64,000 bases of DNA from assembly GCF_025165815.1 (NCBI RefSeq), contig NZ_JAFFZE010000017.1:124001-188000 (forward strand), read 5' to 3'. The stretch comes from Actinophytocola gossypii (GTDB taxonomy: Bacteria; Actinomycetota; Actinomycetes; Mycobacteriales; Pseudonocardiaceae). Below the pieces are notes generated by a model. The model saw only the letters and a list, made by a program, of their open reading frames with translations, was not told the origin of the DNA and ran no database searches. Positions 1 to 8,888 of the stretch are shown here, piece after piece (position 1 is the stretch's first letter; each line of letters begins with the position of its first letter). Made by a program: the position numbers and the translations under genes.

Positions 1-1341
1 CAGCACGGCGCCGACGTCACGGTCGTCGAGCGGGACGGGCTGGGCGGCGCGTGTGTGCTCTACGACTGCGTTCCGTCCAAGACGTTCATCGCCTCCGCCG
101 GGGCGAGGTCGAGCTTCCACAGTGCCGACGAGCTCGGCATCCGCACCGGCAGCCACGTGCCGCCGGTCGACCTGCCGGTCGTACACGGACGGGTGAAGGG
201 GCTCGCGCTCGCCCAGTCCGCGGACGTGCGCAACCGGGTGCAGCGCGAGGGCGTCCGGGTGATCAACGGCACCGCGAAGTTCTGCGACGAGCGCACCGGC
301 CTCGCCGCCCACCAGGTCGCCGCGATCGGACACGACGGCGAGGTGGAGAAGCTCGACGCGGACGTGGTGCTGATCGCCACCGGCGCGACCCCCCGGGTAC
401 TGCCCGGGGCGGAGCCGGACGGCGAGCGGATCCTCGACTGGCGGCAGCTCTACGACCTGCCGGAGCTGCCGGAGCACCTGGTCGTGGTGGGCTCCGGGGT
501 CACCGGCGCGGAGTTCGTGTCCGCGTACACCGAGATGGGCGTGCGGGTCACGCTGATCTCCAGCCGCGACCGGGTGCTGCCGCACGAGGACGCCGACGCC
601 GCGGCGGTGCTGGAGGACGTCTACGCCGCGCGCGGCACCGAGGTGGTCAAGCACGCGCGGGCCGAGCGGGTGGAGCGCACCGGCAAGGGCGTGGTCGTGC
701 ACCTGCGCGGCGGTCAGACCGTCGAGGCCAGCCACGCCCTGATGACCGTCGGCTCGGTGCCCAACACCGAGGGCATCGGCCTGGACAAGCTCGGCCTGCG
801 GACCGCCCAGGGCGGCTTCGTCCAGGTCGACCGCGTGTCCCGCACCAGCGTGCCCGGCGTCTACGCGGCCGGCGACTGCACCGGCCTGCTGATGCTCGCC
901 TCCGTCGCCGCCATGCAGGGCCGGATCGCGATGTGGCACGCCCTGGGCGAAGGCGTCGCGCCCATCAAGCTCAAAACCGTGGCCGCCAACGTCTTCACCC
1001 ACCCGGAGATCGCCACCGTCGGCATCAGCCAGCAGGCCATCGACTCCGGCGAGGTCCCCGCCCGCACCATCGTCCTCCCCCTGGCCACCAACGCCCGCGC
1101 CAAGATGGAGGGCCTGCACCGCGGCTTCGTCAAGCTGTTCTGCCGCCCCGCCACAGGTGTCGTCATCGGCGGCGTGGTCGTGGCCCCGACGGCGAGCGAG
1201 CTGATCCTCCCCATCGCCCTCGCCGTCCAGAACCAGCTCACCGTCGAGCACCTGGCCACCACGTTCTCGGTCTACCCGTCCCTGTCCGGCTCCATCACCG
1301 AAGCCGGCCGCCGCCTCATGCGCCACGACGACCTGGACTAA
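1..1341 (+). CDS. lpdA: Flavoprotein disulfide reductase, LpdA-type NAD(P)H quinone dehydrogenase (5' partial)
   Basis: The gene is cut by the left window edge and open in frame from base 1 to TAA. The visible part has the redox motif GGACVLYDCVPSK with both cysteines of the C-x4-C pair (C18, C23 of the visible part), an NAD-binding GSGVTGAEF, the second FAD motif GVYAAGDCTG and a dimerisation domain. The usual C-terminal HPTxSE of lipoamide dehydrogenases reads YPSLSGSITEAGR here, so the catalytic His-Glu dyad is missing. Mycobacterial LpdA also lacks lipoamide activity and acts as a quinone reductase, so I infer that role. The neighbouring glpD matches the lpdA-glpD2 pairing of M. tuberculosis. 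The gene is convergent with glpK, with a repeat cluster between them. Confidence 0.85.
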   Translation, partial: QHGADVTVVERDGLGGACVLYDCVPSKTFIASAGARSSFHSADELGIRTGSHVPPVDLPVVHGRVKGLALAQSADVRNRVQREGVRVINGTAKFCDERTGLAAHQVAAIGHDGEVEKLDADVVLIATGATPRVLPGAEPDGERILDWRQLYDLPELPEHLVVVGSGVTGAEFVSAYTEMGVRVTLISSRDRVLPHEDADAAAVLEDVYAARGTEVVKHARAERVERTGKGVVVHLRGGQTVEASHALMTVGSVPNTEGIGLDKLGLRTAQGGFVQVDRVSRTSVPGVYAAGDCTGLLMLASVAAMQGRIAMWHALGEGVAPIKLKTVAANVFTHPEIATVGISQQAIDSGEVPARTIVLPLATNARAKMEGLHRGFVKLFCRPATGVVIGGVVVAPTASELILPIALAVQNQLTVEHLATTFSVYPSLSGSITEAGRRLMRHDDLD

Positions 1342-1342
1342 C

Positions 1343-1446
1343 CGCGAGTCGTACCTTCCCGTCGCGCGAGTCGTACCTTCCCGTCGCGCGAGTCGTACGT
1401 TCCCGGAACGTACGACTCGCTGGACGGGACGGTACGACTCGCGGGG
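1343..1446. repeat. 22-bp repeat cluster, site A, with a large inverted repeat
   Basis: Two complete direct units start at 1343 and 1365. A third starts at 1387 and runs into inverted copies, so GCGAGTCGTACGTTCC (1388-1403) faces its exact complement at 1405-1420 around a single C. A further inverted unit ends at 1446, directly against the glpK stop codon. The lpdA stop lies 1 nt before the cluster. Transcribed from either side, the palindrome would form a strong hairpin, so a bidirectional terminator between the convergent genes is the simplest reading. There is no T-tract. Confidence 0.85.
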
Positions 1447-2952
1447 TCACTCGGCCCAGTCGAAGGTGCGGGTGACGGCCTTCTTCCACTGGGCGAACGT
1501 CCTGTCGCGGTCCGCGTCGTCCATCGACGGGGTCCACTCCTTGTCCTTGGCCCAGTTGTTGCGGATGTCGTCCTCGCCGGCCCAGAAGCCGACCGCCAGA
1601 CCGGCCGCGTAGGCGGCGCCGAGGGCCGTCGTCTCCGCGACCACCGGGCGGATCACCGGGACGCCCAGGATGTCGGCCTGGAACTGCATCAGCAGCTCGT
1701 TGCCGACCATCCCGCCGTCGACCTTCAGCGACTTCAGCGGCACACCCGAGTCCGCGTTCATCGCGTCGATCACCTCGCGGGACTGGAACGCGGTCGCCTC
1801 CAGCACCGCCCGCGCCAGGTGTCCCTTGTTCACGAACCGGGTCAGCCCGACGATCGCGCCGCGCGCGTCCGACCGCCAGTACGGCGCGAACAGCCCGGAG
1901 AACGCCGGCACGAAGTAGCAGCCACCGTTGTCCTCGACCTTGCGCGCGTGCTCCTCGATCTCCGGCGCCGACGCGATCATGCCCAGGTTGTCCCGGATCC
2001 ACTGCACCAGCGACCCGGTGACCGCGATCGAGCCCTCCAGCGCGTACACCGTGTCCTGCGAGCCGATCTTGTAGCAGACCGTGGTGAGCAGCCCGTTCTC
2101 CGACGCCACCTGCTCGGTGCCGGTGTTGAGCAGCACGAAGTTGCCGGTGCCGTAGGTGTTCTTCGCCTCGCCGACCGACAGGCACGCCTGCCCGAACGTC
2201 GCCGCCTGCTGGTCACCGAGGATGCCGGCGATCGGCACCCCGGCGAACGCCCCGCGCTCCCGGACCTTGCCGTACTCCTCCGACGACGACCGGATCTCCG
2301 GCAGCATCGACAGCGGCACGCCCATGTCCGCCGCGATGTCGGCGTCCCAGGACAGGGTGGACAGGTCCATCAGCAGCGTGCGGGACGCGTTCGTCGGGTC
2401 GGTGACGTGTACGCCGCCGTTCGGCCCGCCGGTCATGTTCCACAGCAGCCAGGTGTCCATGTTGCCGAACAGCAGCTCGCCCGCCTCGGCCCGCTCCCGC
2501 GCGCCGTCCACGTTGTCCAGGATCCAGCGGATCTTGGGCCCGGAGAAGTAGGTGGCCAGCGGCAGCCCGGTCTTGGCCTTGTACCGCTCCTGCCCGCCGC
2601 CGAGCGCGGCCAGCTCGTCACAGATCTTGTCGGTCCTGGTGTCCTGCCAGACGATCGCGTTGTAGACCGGCTTGCCGGTCGCCTTCTCCCACACCACCGC
2701 GGTCTCCCGCTGGTTGGTGATGCCGATCGCGGCGATGTCCGACGCGTCCAGGTCCGCCTTCGCGAGCGCGCCCGCGGCGACCTTCCTGGTGTTGCCCCAC
2801 ACCTCCGCCGGGTCGTGCTCGACCCATCCGGCGCGCGGGAAGATCTGCTGGTGCTCCATCTGGTCGACCGCGACGACCTCGCCGGCGTGGCTGAAGATCA
2901 TGCAGCGGGTGGACGTGGTGCCCTGGTCGATCGCGGCCACGTAGTTCGTCAT
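1447..2952 (-). CDS. glpK: Glycerol kinase
   Basis: GlpK phosphorylates glycerol to sn-glycerol 3-phosphate with ATP in the cytoplasm. The 501-residue product begins [20 protein letters not shown], the FGGY-kinase phosphate-binding loop. It carries the glycerol-binding [16 protein letters not shown] region and the C-terminal signature around [13 protein letters not shown] and NTYGTGNF. Its length is the family norm. The ATG at 2952 follows AGAAGAGG with a 7-8 nt gap. It lies 20 nt downstream of glpF on the same strand, so the two form a glycerol uptake operon divergent from glpD. The 3' end touches the repeat cluster at 1343-1446. Confidence 0.97.
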   Translation of the reverse strand: MTNYVAAIDQGTTSTRCMIFSHAGEVVAVDQMEHQQIFPRAGWVEHDPAEVWGNTRKVAAGALAKADLDASDIAAIGITNQRETAVVWEKATGKPVYNAIVWQDTRTDKICDELAALGGGQERYKAKTGLPLATYFSGPKIRWILDNVDGARERAEAGELLFGNMDTWLLWNMTGGPNGGVHVTDPTNASRTLLMDLSTLSWDADIAADMGVPLSMLPEIRSSSEEYGKVRERGAFAGVPIAGILGDQQAATFGQACLSVGEAKNTYGTGNFVLLNTGTEQVASENGLLTTVCYKIGSQDTVYALEGSIAVTGSLVQWIRDNLGMIASAPEIEEHARKVEDNGGCYFVPAFSGLFAPYWRSDARGAIVGLTRFVNKGHLARAVLEATAFQSREVIDAMNADSGVPLKSLKVDGGMVGNELLMQFQADILGVPVIRPVVAETTALGAAYAAGLAVGFWAGEDDIRNNWAKDKEWTPSMDDADRDRTFAQWKKAVTRTFDWAE

Positions 2953-2972
2953 GGGGTGCGCCTCTTCTCTGT

Positions 2973-3725
2973 TCAGGACGTGGCGGGCAGGAGCTGGAAG
3001 ACGAGCCCGGCGACGGCACCGCCGGCGATCGGCCCGACCACCGGGACCCACGAGTATGCCCAGTCCGGGCTCCCCTTGCCCTTGATCGGCAGGATCGCGT
3101 AGGCGATGCGGGGGCCGAGGTCGCGGGCCGGGTTGATGGCGTACCCGGTCGGCCCGCCGAGCGAGGTGCCGATGACGATGACGACGAACGCCACCCCGGC
3201 GTAGCCGAGCGCGGAGTTGCCGAACGTCGGCAGGCCGTCCTCGCTCTGGGAGAAGACCGGGCTGAGCAGGATCCAGAACACCAGCACGAACGTGCCGATG
3301 AACTCGGTGACCAGGTTCCAGCCGTAGTTCCGCACGGTCGGGCCGGTGGAGAAGATGCCGAGCGTGTTCGCCGGGTCGTCGTGGGTGTCGAACTGCAGCT
3401 TGTACGCGGCCCACACCAGCACGGCGCCGAGGAACGCGCCGACCATCTCGCCCAGCAGGTAGGCCGGCACGTCGGCCCACTCCGTCTTGCCGGCGCTGAC
3501 CAGGCCGAGGGTGACGGCGGGGTTGAGGTGCCCGCCGGTGGGGTTGGCGATGCTCGCGCCGACGAACACCGCGAAGCCCCAACCGATCGTGACCATCAGG
3601 AAACCGCTCGTGTTCCCGATGGTGCGCTTGAGGACGTTGTTCGCCACGACACCGCAACCCAGCAGCGTCAGCGCCGCGGTGCCCATCAGTTCCCAGAGGA
3701 AGATCTCGCCAAAAGACAGCTCCAC
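2973..3725 (-). CDS. glpF: Glycerol uptake facilitator, MIP/aquaglyceroporin family
   Basis: This membrane channel for glycerol entry has about 250 residues. Both pore motifs are visible: HLNPAV in the first half and NPARDLGPR in the second. The Asp after the second NPAR is typical of glycerol-conducting members. About six hydrophobic segments are present. I chose the GTG at 3725 (MELSFGEIF) because GAAGGAG ends 5 nt before it. The GTG at 3731 overlaps that Shine-Dalgarno sequence. The gene leads the glpF-glpK operon and is divergent from glpD across about 210 bp. Confidence 0.93.
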   Translation of the reverse strand: MELSFGEIFLWELMGTAALTLLGCGVVANNVLKRTIGNTSGFLMVTIGWGFAVFVGASIANPTGGHLNPAVTLGLVSAGKTEWADVPAYLLGEMVGAFLGAVLVWAAYKLQFDTHDDPANTLGIFSTGPTVRNYGWNLVTEFIGTFVLVFWILLSPVFSQSEDGLPTFGNSALGYAGVAFVVIVIGTSLGGPTGYAINPARDLGPRIAYAILPIKGKGSPDWAYSWVPVVGPIAGGAVAGLVFQLLPATS

Positions 3726-3937
3726 GACCACTCCTTCGCACCGAAGTGGTAGGCGCCGCGACCTGGTGGCTGGGGGCCTGAAGGGTGGGGCGCCGGTGCC
3801 TACCCTGAGCGGTTCCGGACGCTACGGGACTCAAGGTCAACTTGTCCAGACGGCGTCCGGCGGTGTGAAACGGGCTAGTCGGACGTACGCCCGGTAGCGT
3901 GGATCTCGTCCCGGCGGCAGCTAGGCGAGGAGGGGCC
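3726..3937. promoter_or_regulatory. Divergent glpF-glpK / glpD control region
   Basis: These 212 bp separate two oppositely transcribed glycerol operons and must hold both promoters. A TAGCGT hexamer at 3894-3899 could be the glpD -10 element, leaving about 33 nt of leader with GAGGAGG before the GTG. I found no convincing -35 or clear operator palindrome. Coordinated control of both arms by one regulator is likely from the layout but not shown. Confidence 0.4.
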
Positions 3938-5689
3938 GTGAACGACCGCGACGCGCACTCCACTTCGGACACCATCGGTGGCAGGCTCGGCACCGAGGAG
4001 CGCGAGCAGACCTGGCAGCGGCTGGGTTCGGAAATGTTCGACCTGGTGGTGATCGGTGGCGGCGTGGTCGGCGCCGGAACCGCGCTCGACGCGGCGACCA
4101 GAGGGCTGCGGGTGGCGCTGGTCGAGGCGCGCGACCTCGCGTCCGGCACGTCGAGCCGGTCCAGCAAGCTGTTCCACGGCGGACTGCGGTACCTGGAGCA
4201 GCTGGAGTTCGGCCTGGTACGCGAGGCCCTGCGGGAACGGGAGCTGATGCTCACCCGGATCGCGCCGCACCTGGTCAAGCCGGTGAGCTTCCTGTACCCG
4301 CTGACCCACCGCGTCTGGGAGCGCCCGTACACCGCGGCCGGCCTGTTCCTGTACGACACCATGGGCGGTGCCCGGTCGGTGCCCGGGCAGAAGCACCTCT
4401 CCCGCGCCGGCGCGCTGCGGATGGTGCCGGCGCTCAAGCGGTCGGCGTTGATCGGCGGCATCCGGTACTTCGACGCGCAGGCCGACGACGCCAGGCACAC
4501 GATGACCCTGGCCCGCACCGCCGCCCACTACGGCGCGGTGATCCGCACCTCGACCCAGGTCGTCGGCTTCGTCCGCGAGGCGGACCGGGTGGCCGGGGTG
4601 CGCGTGCACGACGTGGAGAACGGGCGCGAGCAGGAGGTCCAGGCCAACGCGGTGATCAACTGCACCGGCGTGTGGACCGACGAGCTGCAGCGGCTGTCCG
4701 GGTCGCGCGGCCGGTTCCGGGTGCAGGCGTCGAAGGGCGTGCACATCGTCGTGCCGAGGGACCGGATCGTGTCGGAGTCGGGGCTGATCCTGCGTACCGA
4801 GAAGTCGGTGCTGTTCGTGATCCCGTGGCGCAACCACTGGATCGTCGGCACGACCGACACCGAGTGGAACCTGGACCTGGCGCACCCGGCGGCCACCCAG
4901 CACGACATCGACTACATCCTCGACCACGTCAACGAGGTACTGGCGACCCCGCTGACCCAGGACGACATCGAGGGCGTCTACGCCGGTCTGCGCCCGCTGC
5001 TGGCCGGGGAGAGCGAGGAGACCTCGAAGCTGTCCCGGGAGCACGCGGTGGCCAGGGTGGCGCCGGGCCTGGTCGCGATCGCCGGCGGCAAGTACACGAC
5101 GTACCGGGTGATGGCGGCCGACGCGGTGGACGCGGCGGCGGCGGACCTGCCAGGGCGGTTGCAGTCGTCGATCACCGACAAGGTGCCGCTGCTCGGCGCG
5201 GACGGGTACCACGCGCTGGTGAACCAGGTGGACCAGCTGGGGGCGCGGCACGGCCTGCACCCGTACCGGGTGCGGCACCTGCTGGACCGGTACGGCTCGC
5301 TGGTGCACGAGGTGCTGGCGCTCGCGGAGGACCGCCCGGAGTGGCTGCGCCCGTTGGACGCGGCCCCCGACTACCTGGGCGTCGAGGTGGTGTACGCGGC
5401 CAGCCACGAGGGCGCCCTGCACGTGGAGGACACGTTGGCCCGCCGCACCCGCATCTCGATCGAGTACCCGCACCGCGGCGTCGACTGTGCCGAACAGGTG
5501 GCCGAGCTGATGGGCGAGGTCCTCGGCTGGGACGCCGAGACGGTACGGCGTGAGATCGAGGTCTACACCGCCCGCGTCACCGCCGAACGTGACTCCCAGA
5601 CCGAGCCGGACGACCACGCCGCCGACGCCCGCCGCTCCGCCGCTCCCGAGGCCCGCCCCGCGCTCAAGGAACCCGAACCGGCCACCTGA
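3938..5689 (+). CDS. glpD: Aerobic glycerol-3-phosphate dehydrogenase (FAD)
   Basis: GlpD oxidises sn-glycerol 3-phosphate to dihydroxyacetone phosphate and passes electrons to the quinone pool at the membrane. The 583-residue protein has the N-terminal FAD fold [19 protein letters not shown] and the family signature [20 protein letters not shown]. It also has the substrate-domain stretch [26 protein letters not shown] and a C-terminal DAO_C region ([13 protein letters not shown]). GTG at 3938 is preceded by GAGGAGGGG. An upstream in-frame GTG at 3899 lacks such a site. The gene is divergent from glpF-glpK and completes glycerol use to the triose phosphate level. Confidence 0.95.
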   Translation: MNDRDAHSTSDTIGGRLGTEEREQTWQRLGSEMFDLVVIGGGVVGAGTALDAATRGLRVALVEARDLASGTSSRSSKLFHGGLRYLEQLEFGLVREALRERELMLTRIAPHLVKPVSFLYPLTHRVWERPYTAAGLFLYDTMGGARSVPGQKHLSRAGALRMVPALKRSALIGGIRYFDAQADDARHTMTLARTAAHYGAVIRTSTQVVGFVREADRVAGVRVHDVENGREQEVQANAVINCTGVWTDELQRLSGSRGRFRVQASKGVHIVVPRDRIVSESGLILRTEKSVLFVIPWRNHWIVGTTDTEWNLDLAHPAATQHDIDYILDHVNEVLATPLTQDDIEGVYAGLRPLLAGESEETSKLSREHAVARVAPGLVAIAGGKYTTYRVMAADAVDAAAADLPGRLQSSITDKVPLLGADGYHALVNQVDQLGARHGLHPYRVRHLLDRYGSLVHEVLALAEDRPEWLRPLDAAPDYLGVEVVYAASHEGALHVEDTLARRTRISIEYPHRGVDCAEQVAELMGEVLGWDAETVRREIEVYTARVTAERDSQTEPDDHAADARRSAAPEARPALKEPEPAT

Positions 5690-5703
5690 CCCCGCGCCGC
5701 GCC

Positions 5704-5768
5704 GCGACCCCTGCCCGCGACCCCTGCCCGCGACCCCTGCCCGCGACCCCTGCCCGCGACCCCTGCCC
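5704..5768. repeat. 13-bp tandem repeat, five copies
   Basis: GCGACCCCTGCCC is repeated five times without change (starts at 5704, 5717, 5730, 5743 and 5756), followed by a degenerate C-rich tail to about 5790. It lies after the glpD stop and just before repeat cluster B. It looks like a slippage-generated minisatellite and may vary in copy number between strains. Confidence 0.9.
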
Positions 5769-5790
5769 GCGACCCCCGCCCCCGCCCCCG

Positions 5791-5854
5791 CGAACGTACG
5801 ACTCGCGGGACGGGAGGGTACGACTCGCGGGACGGGAGGGTACGACTCGCGGGG
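5791..5854 (-). repeat. 22-bp repeat cluster, site B
   Basis: Three units of the same family as site A are all in the inverted orientation (GTACGACTCGCGGGACGG and so on, 22-bp period). They end flush against the TGA of the espG-like gene whose stop begins at 5857 on the minus strand. The cluster separates the convergent glpD and espG-like genes, as site A separates lpdA and glpK. There is no inverted partner here, so any hairpin is weaker. Confidence 0.85.
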
Positions 5855-6643
5855 TCAGCGCTGCTCGTCGTGGAGGGTGGTGAGGTGTTGGAGCATGCGG
5901 CGGGGGTCGGCGGGGGAGATGGTGGTCCAGGGTTCGGAGTCGTCATCGGCGCGGCGTAGTTGGAGGTAGCGGCCGGCGGCGGTGTCGAAGAAGCTGACGA
6001 CGCGCGGGGCCCGGACGCGGCGGCCCCAGCGGTCGCGGACCGCGCTGCCGAACTGGCCCTGGTTGACCACGTCGCCGATCATCTCGGCCAGGTCGCGGGC
6101 GTCGGTGGGGCGGATGCCCCTGGCGAGGAGGGCCGCCTCGAACCGCTCCCGCTCGTTCGCCGCCTCGGCCGCGGCCTCGAAGTCGGCGGTGGGCAGGGTC
6201 AGGGAGCGGCCGGGGCCGGCCGGCGCGCCGGGCAGCACCGACAGCGCGAACCGGGGCAGTCCGGTCGCGTCGGCGTACCGGAGGGTCATGGTCGACCCGG
6301 ACAGCGTCGCCAGCACCGCCTCGTCACCGGTGGCGGCGGCGAACACGCGCAGCGGCGACCCGATCCACAGCCGCCCGTCGATCTCCCGGTCCGGGCGGCG
6401 CAGCAGCGACAGCAGGTGCTCGAGCCGCCGGTCCAGCTCGACCGGCCCGCCGAGGCCGCGCTCCTCCAGCGACGCCCACACCGAGCGCACCAGCTTGGCC
6501 CGCTCCTCCTCGGTCCGTCCGGGTGACGGCACCTTGAGCACCAGCGGCATCGCGTCCAGCGCGCAGTGTTCCCAGAGCACGTCGAACTCGAGGGCCGAGA
6601 TGGTCAGCGGATCGTCGGTGGTCTCGGCGAACAGACCGGTCAT
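5855..6643 (-). CDS. ESX secretion-associated protein, EspG family
   Basis: EspG proteins are cytoplasmic chaperones that bind the tip of PPE proteins and deliver PE-PPE pairs to type VII secretion. This 262-residue protein has the family layout: a start like LTISALEFDVLWE, a central antiparallel sheet region and a C-terminal FFDTAAGRYLQL segment typical of actinobacterial EspG. It is last in a three-gene operon after the PPE-like gene (7 nt gap). No ESX core genes (EccB, EccC, EccD, MycP) are in the window, so its partner apparatus must lie elsewhere. The stop abuts repeat cluster B. Confidence 0.75.
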   Translation of the reverse strand: MTGLFAETTDDPLTISALEFDVLWEHCALDAMPLVLKVPSPGRTEEERAKLVRSVWASLEERGLGGPVELDRRLEHLLSLLRRPDREIDGRLWIGSPLRVFAAATGDEAVLATLSGSTMTLRYADATGLPRFALSVLPGAPAGPGRSLTLPTADFEAAAEAANERERFEAALLARGIRPTDARDLAEMIGDVVNQGQFGSAVRDRWGRRVRAPRVVSFFDTAAGRYLQLRRADDDSEPWTTISPADPRRMLQHLTTLHDEQR

Positions 6644-6650
6644 GCTGGCT

Positions 6651-7898
6651 TCATCGCGGGGTGTGGCCGTCTCCGATCACGGTGGGCGGGAGCTGGTGCT
6701 CCTCGCCGAGAATAGACACCGCCTCGGTCACCCCGCCCGCTGGCTCGCGCAGGTCCCAGCGCCGGCGCGGGGACTCGCCCACCACCGGCTCCTCGTCGTC
6801 GCCGAACCACTGGCTCGACCCGATCGCCTCCACCCCGAACCGGCGCAGGGCCATCCGGTCCTGGTGGGCGACCGGAGCCGCGGTGGTCGGCGCCACCGGG
6901 GCGTTGGTGTGGTGCGCGGTCGCCGCGACCTGGCTCGCCGCGGCCGCGTTGAGGTCGGCGCCCAGCTTCGGCGCCGGGGCCGAGGGCGCTGGCGCCGAGC
7001 CGCCGGACACGACGGCGGTGGAGCGGTTCGGCTTGCGCCGGCGTTCCTCCGAGTCGGGGGCGACCGGCGCGAGCACCGCGCCGCTGAAGCCACCGGGGTT
7101 GGGGGCCGGGGCGGGCGGGGTCGGTGCCGGGGCAGGCGCGGGGGCGCGCGGCGCCGGCTGCTCGAGCACCGGCGCCGACGAGCTCGTGGTCGGCGCCTCC
7201 CAGCGGTCGCCGCCGACGAAGTGGTGCCACCACGGCCTGCGGTGCTCCTGGCGCCGTGGCCGGAGCCAGCCGAGCAGCCAGGACGGCCGGGAGACCTCGT
7301 GGTGGCCGACCCCGCCGCCGTGGTGCATCTCGCCGCGCTCGACCAGCTCGGGCGGGTCGGTGAAGACCGACAGCCCGGCGGTGTTGGTCTCGGAGTTCAG
7401 CTCGTAGGCGGCCATCACCTCGAACGCGCGCTCCTCGGCCGAGTTCGCCGAGGCCTCCGCGGTTTCCAGGTCGGTCTGGGTCCGGGCGACCTGCGCCGCG
7501 GGAGCCACGGTCGGATCCGGCGCGGTGGCCGGGACGTCCTCCGGGGGCGGCATGTCCGCGCGGGCCTTCGCGATGTGGTCGCCCTGGTCCTCGACCGCGG
7601 TGCGCATGTGGGCGGCGGCGGTGCTGGTCTCGGTCGCCCAGGCCGCGGTGACCGACAGCCGGTCGTACGCGCGCCCGGCGGCCCGGCCGGACCAGCCGGC
7701 GCCCGACTGCTCCAGCGCCTTGCGCAGGTCGAGCCCGATCTCGTCCAGCTCGGCCGCGATCTCCTGCCACCGCCGCGAGGGCTCGGCCGACGCCGCGGCG
7801 CCGGGGCCCTCGTGCAGCATCAGGTACAGCTCCTTGTGCGTGTGCCCGCGCCACCGGGGCGTCTCGCCGGCTGGCACTTCCGGAGTTGGTTCGGTCAC
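6651..7898 (-). CDS. PPE-like ESX substrate with proline-rich tail
   Basis: The product is a 415-residue protein. The N-terminal ~160 residues are helical with the pattern RGHTHKELYLMLHEG..RRWQEIAAELDEI....GWSGRAAGRAYDRL, resembling PPE/WXG100-type secretion domains. The centre and C-terminus are low-complexity (APAPAPTPPAPAPNPGG) with no recognised enzyme domain. The GTG start at 7898 overlaps the TGA of the upstream PE-like gene, so translation is coupled. With EspG downstream this is a PE-PPE-EspG set. It is probably exported through a type VII system. The function of the tail is unknown. Confidence 0.65.
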   Translation of the reverse strand: MTEPTPEVPAGETPRWRGHTHKELYLMLHEGPGAAASAEPSRRWQEIAAELDEIGLDLRKALEQSGAGWSGRAAGRAYDRLSVTAAWATETSTAAAHMRTAVEDQGDHIAKARADMPPPEDVPATAPDPTVAPAAQVARTQTDLETAEASANSAEERAFEVMAAYELNSETNTAGLSVFTDPPELVERGEMHHGGGVGHHEVSRPSWLLGWLRPRRQEHRRPWWHHFVGGDRWEAPTTSSSAPVLEQPAPRAPAPAPAPTPPAPAPNPGGFSGAVLAPVAPDSEERRRKPNRSTAVVSGGSAPAPSAPAPKLGADLNAAAASQVAATAHHTNAPVAPTTAAPVAHQDRMALRRFGVEAIGSSQWFGDDEEPVVGESPRRRWDLREPAGGVTEAVSILGEEHQLPPTVIGDGHTPR

Positions 7899-8251
7899 TG
7901 CGCGCCCTTCGTGCCGACGTTCGCCTTGCCGTCGCCGTCGACCTCGCGGTACTGCTCCGCGGTCCGGTCGAGATTGGTCACGGCGGCGTAGAGCCGGTCG
8001 CGGTAGGCGCGCAGCGCGTCGACGGCCGACCGCCGGCTGTCCACGGACCGCTCGTTGAACGCGACGCTCGCTTCCCGGCTGACCGGGTCGCCCGCCCACG
8101 CGGTGACCCGCAGCTCCGCGTCCGCCAGCGTCAACTGCCGGTCGACCTTCGCCAGCGCGTCCGCGAACGCGTTGCGCAACATCGGCACGGCGTCCGGATC
8201 GACGTGGAGGATGTCGCTCCGGTCGTCCTGCCCGTGCTCGCCGTGCGCCAC
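7895..8251 (-). CDS. PE/WXG100-like small ESX protein
   Basis: This is a 118-residue mostly helical protein (HVDPDAVPMLRNAFADALAKVDRQL, then RRSAVDALRAYRDRLYAAVTNLDRTAEQYREVD). The size, the helix-turn-helix shape and the C-terminal Tyr-x3-Asp (YREVD) are as in the general type VII secretion signal YxxxD/E. GTG at 8251 has GGAGGG 4-5 nt upstream. An in-frame TTG at 8263 overlaps that site and is less likely. It is the first gene of the PE-PPE-EspG operon and probably the heterodimer partner of the next product. Sequence identity to PE proteins is not obvious, so the call rests on shape and context. Confidence 0.6.
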   Translation of the reverse strand: MAHGEHGQDDRSDILHVDPDAVPMLRNAFADALAKVDRQLTLADAELRVTAWAGDPVSREASVAFNERSVDSRRSAVDALRAYRDRLYAAVTNLDRTAEQYREVDGDGKANVGTKGAQ

Positions 8252-8430
8252 GCCGCCCTCCAACCAGATCCGCTCGTGTCCCGTCGAACTCTATCCGTTC
8301 GCAACGGTCGGATTCGACGGTTCATCGCGAGTTTGTGAGATCTTTTTCAGAGTGTGGCAATGGCCGGTGGCGGCGACAACCCACCGATCGGCCCGTATCA
8401 GTTGCCAGTAGGCACGCGGTCAGCGCAGCG

Positions 8431-8853
8431 TCATCGGCCGTGTGGGCCATGCCCGTGCCGCCACCGGGCGCCACTGACGAAGAAGAAGATGAACGGCAGC
8501 ATGAAGACCAGCGGGAACACCTTGATCCAGGCGACCAGGCCGATCACCAGCGCGACCGCCGCCACCCCGGCGAGCACCTGGGCGACCCCCGGACCGGTCC
8601 GCACCGGGCGTGGCGCGGCGGCGCGGGTGACCGGGGGCGGACCGGGCCGGCCGAACGCCGGGCGCGGCTCTGGCAGGTCGTCGAACAGGTCGAGCAGCTC
8701 GCCGCGGGTCTTGGCGGCGGTGACCTTCGCCGTGCGTTCGCCGAACTCGTCGATGTCGAGCCGACCCTCGCTCAGGTGCTGGCCGAGCTTGCCGAGCGCG
8801 TCCTCCCGCTCGGTGTCGCTCACCCGGATGTTGGAGCGTTGGTAGTCGGCCAC
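8431..8853 (-). CDS. DUF1707 domain membrane protein
   Basis: The product has 140 residues. The N-terminal ~50 residues match the DUF1707 pattern (IRVSDTEREDALGKLGQHLSEGRL..EFGERTAKVTAAKTRGELLDLFDDLP). A proline-rich linker and about two hydrophobic segments follow. DUF1707 proteins are common in actinobacteria. The N-terminal helical bundle resembles SHOCT-like oligomerisation modules, and the biochemical role is unknown. GTG at 8853 has no clear Shine-Dalgarno sequence but has TACGAT six bases upstream, which fits a leaderless start. It follows a second DUF1707 gene with a 35-bp gap. Confidence 0.75.
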   Translation of the reverse strand: MADYQRSNIRVSDTEREDALGKLGQHLSEGRLDIDEFGERTAKVTAAKTRGELLDLFDDLPEPRPAFGRPGPPPVTRAAAPRPVRTGPGVAQVLAGVAAVALVIGLVAWIKVFPLVFMLPFIFFFVSGARWRHGHGPHGR

Positions 8854-8859
8854 GCCTCG

Positions 8860-8865
8860 ATCGTA
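8860..8865 (-). promoter_or_regulatory. Candidate -10 (TACGAT) for a leaderless DUF1707 gene
   Basis: TACGAT on the minus strand ends 6 nt before the GTG at 8853, which would put the transcription start at or next to the start codon. No clear -35 was found. Confidence 0.4.
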
Positions 8866-8888
8866 CGTCCGATCCCGCTGAGAAACTC

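Noticed and set aside
1343-1446. CRISPR-like short repeat arrays (also at 5791, 14993 and 62223)
   Set aside because: The 22-bp units are directly contiguous with no unique spacers, some are inverted, and no cas genes are present.
2953-4518. Upstream extension of the glpK frame
   Set aside because: It crosses glpF and the divergent promoter region. The true GlpK N-terminus at 2952 is unambiguous and has a ribosome site.
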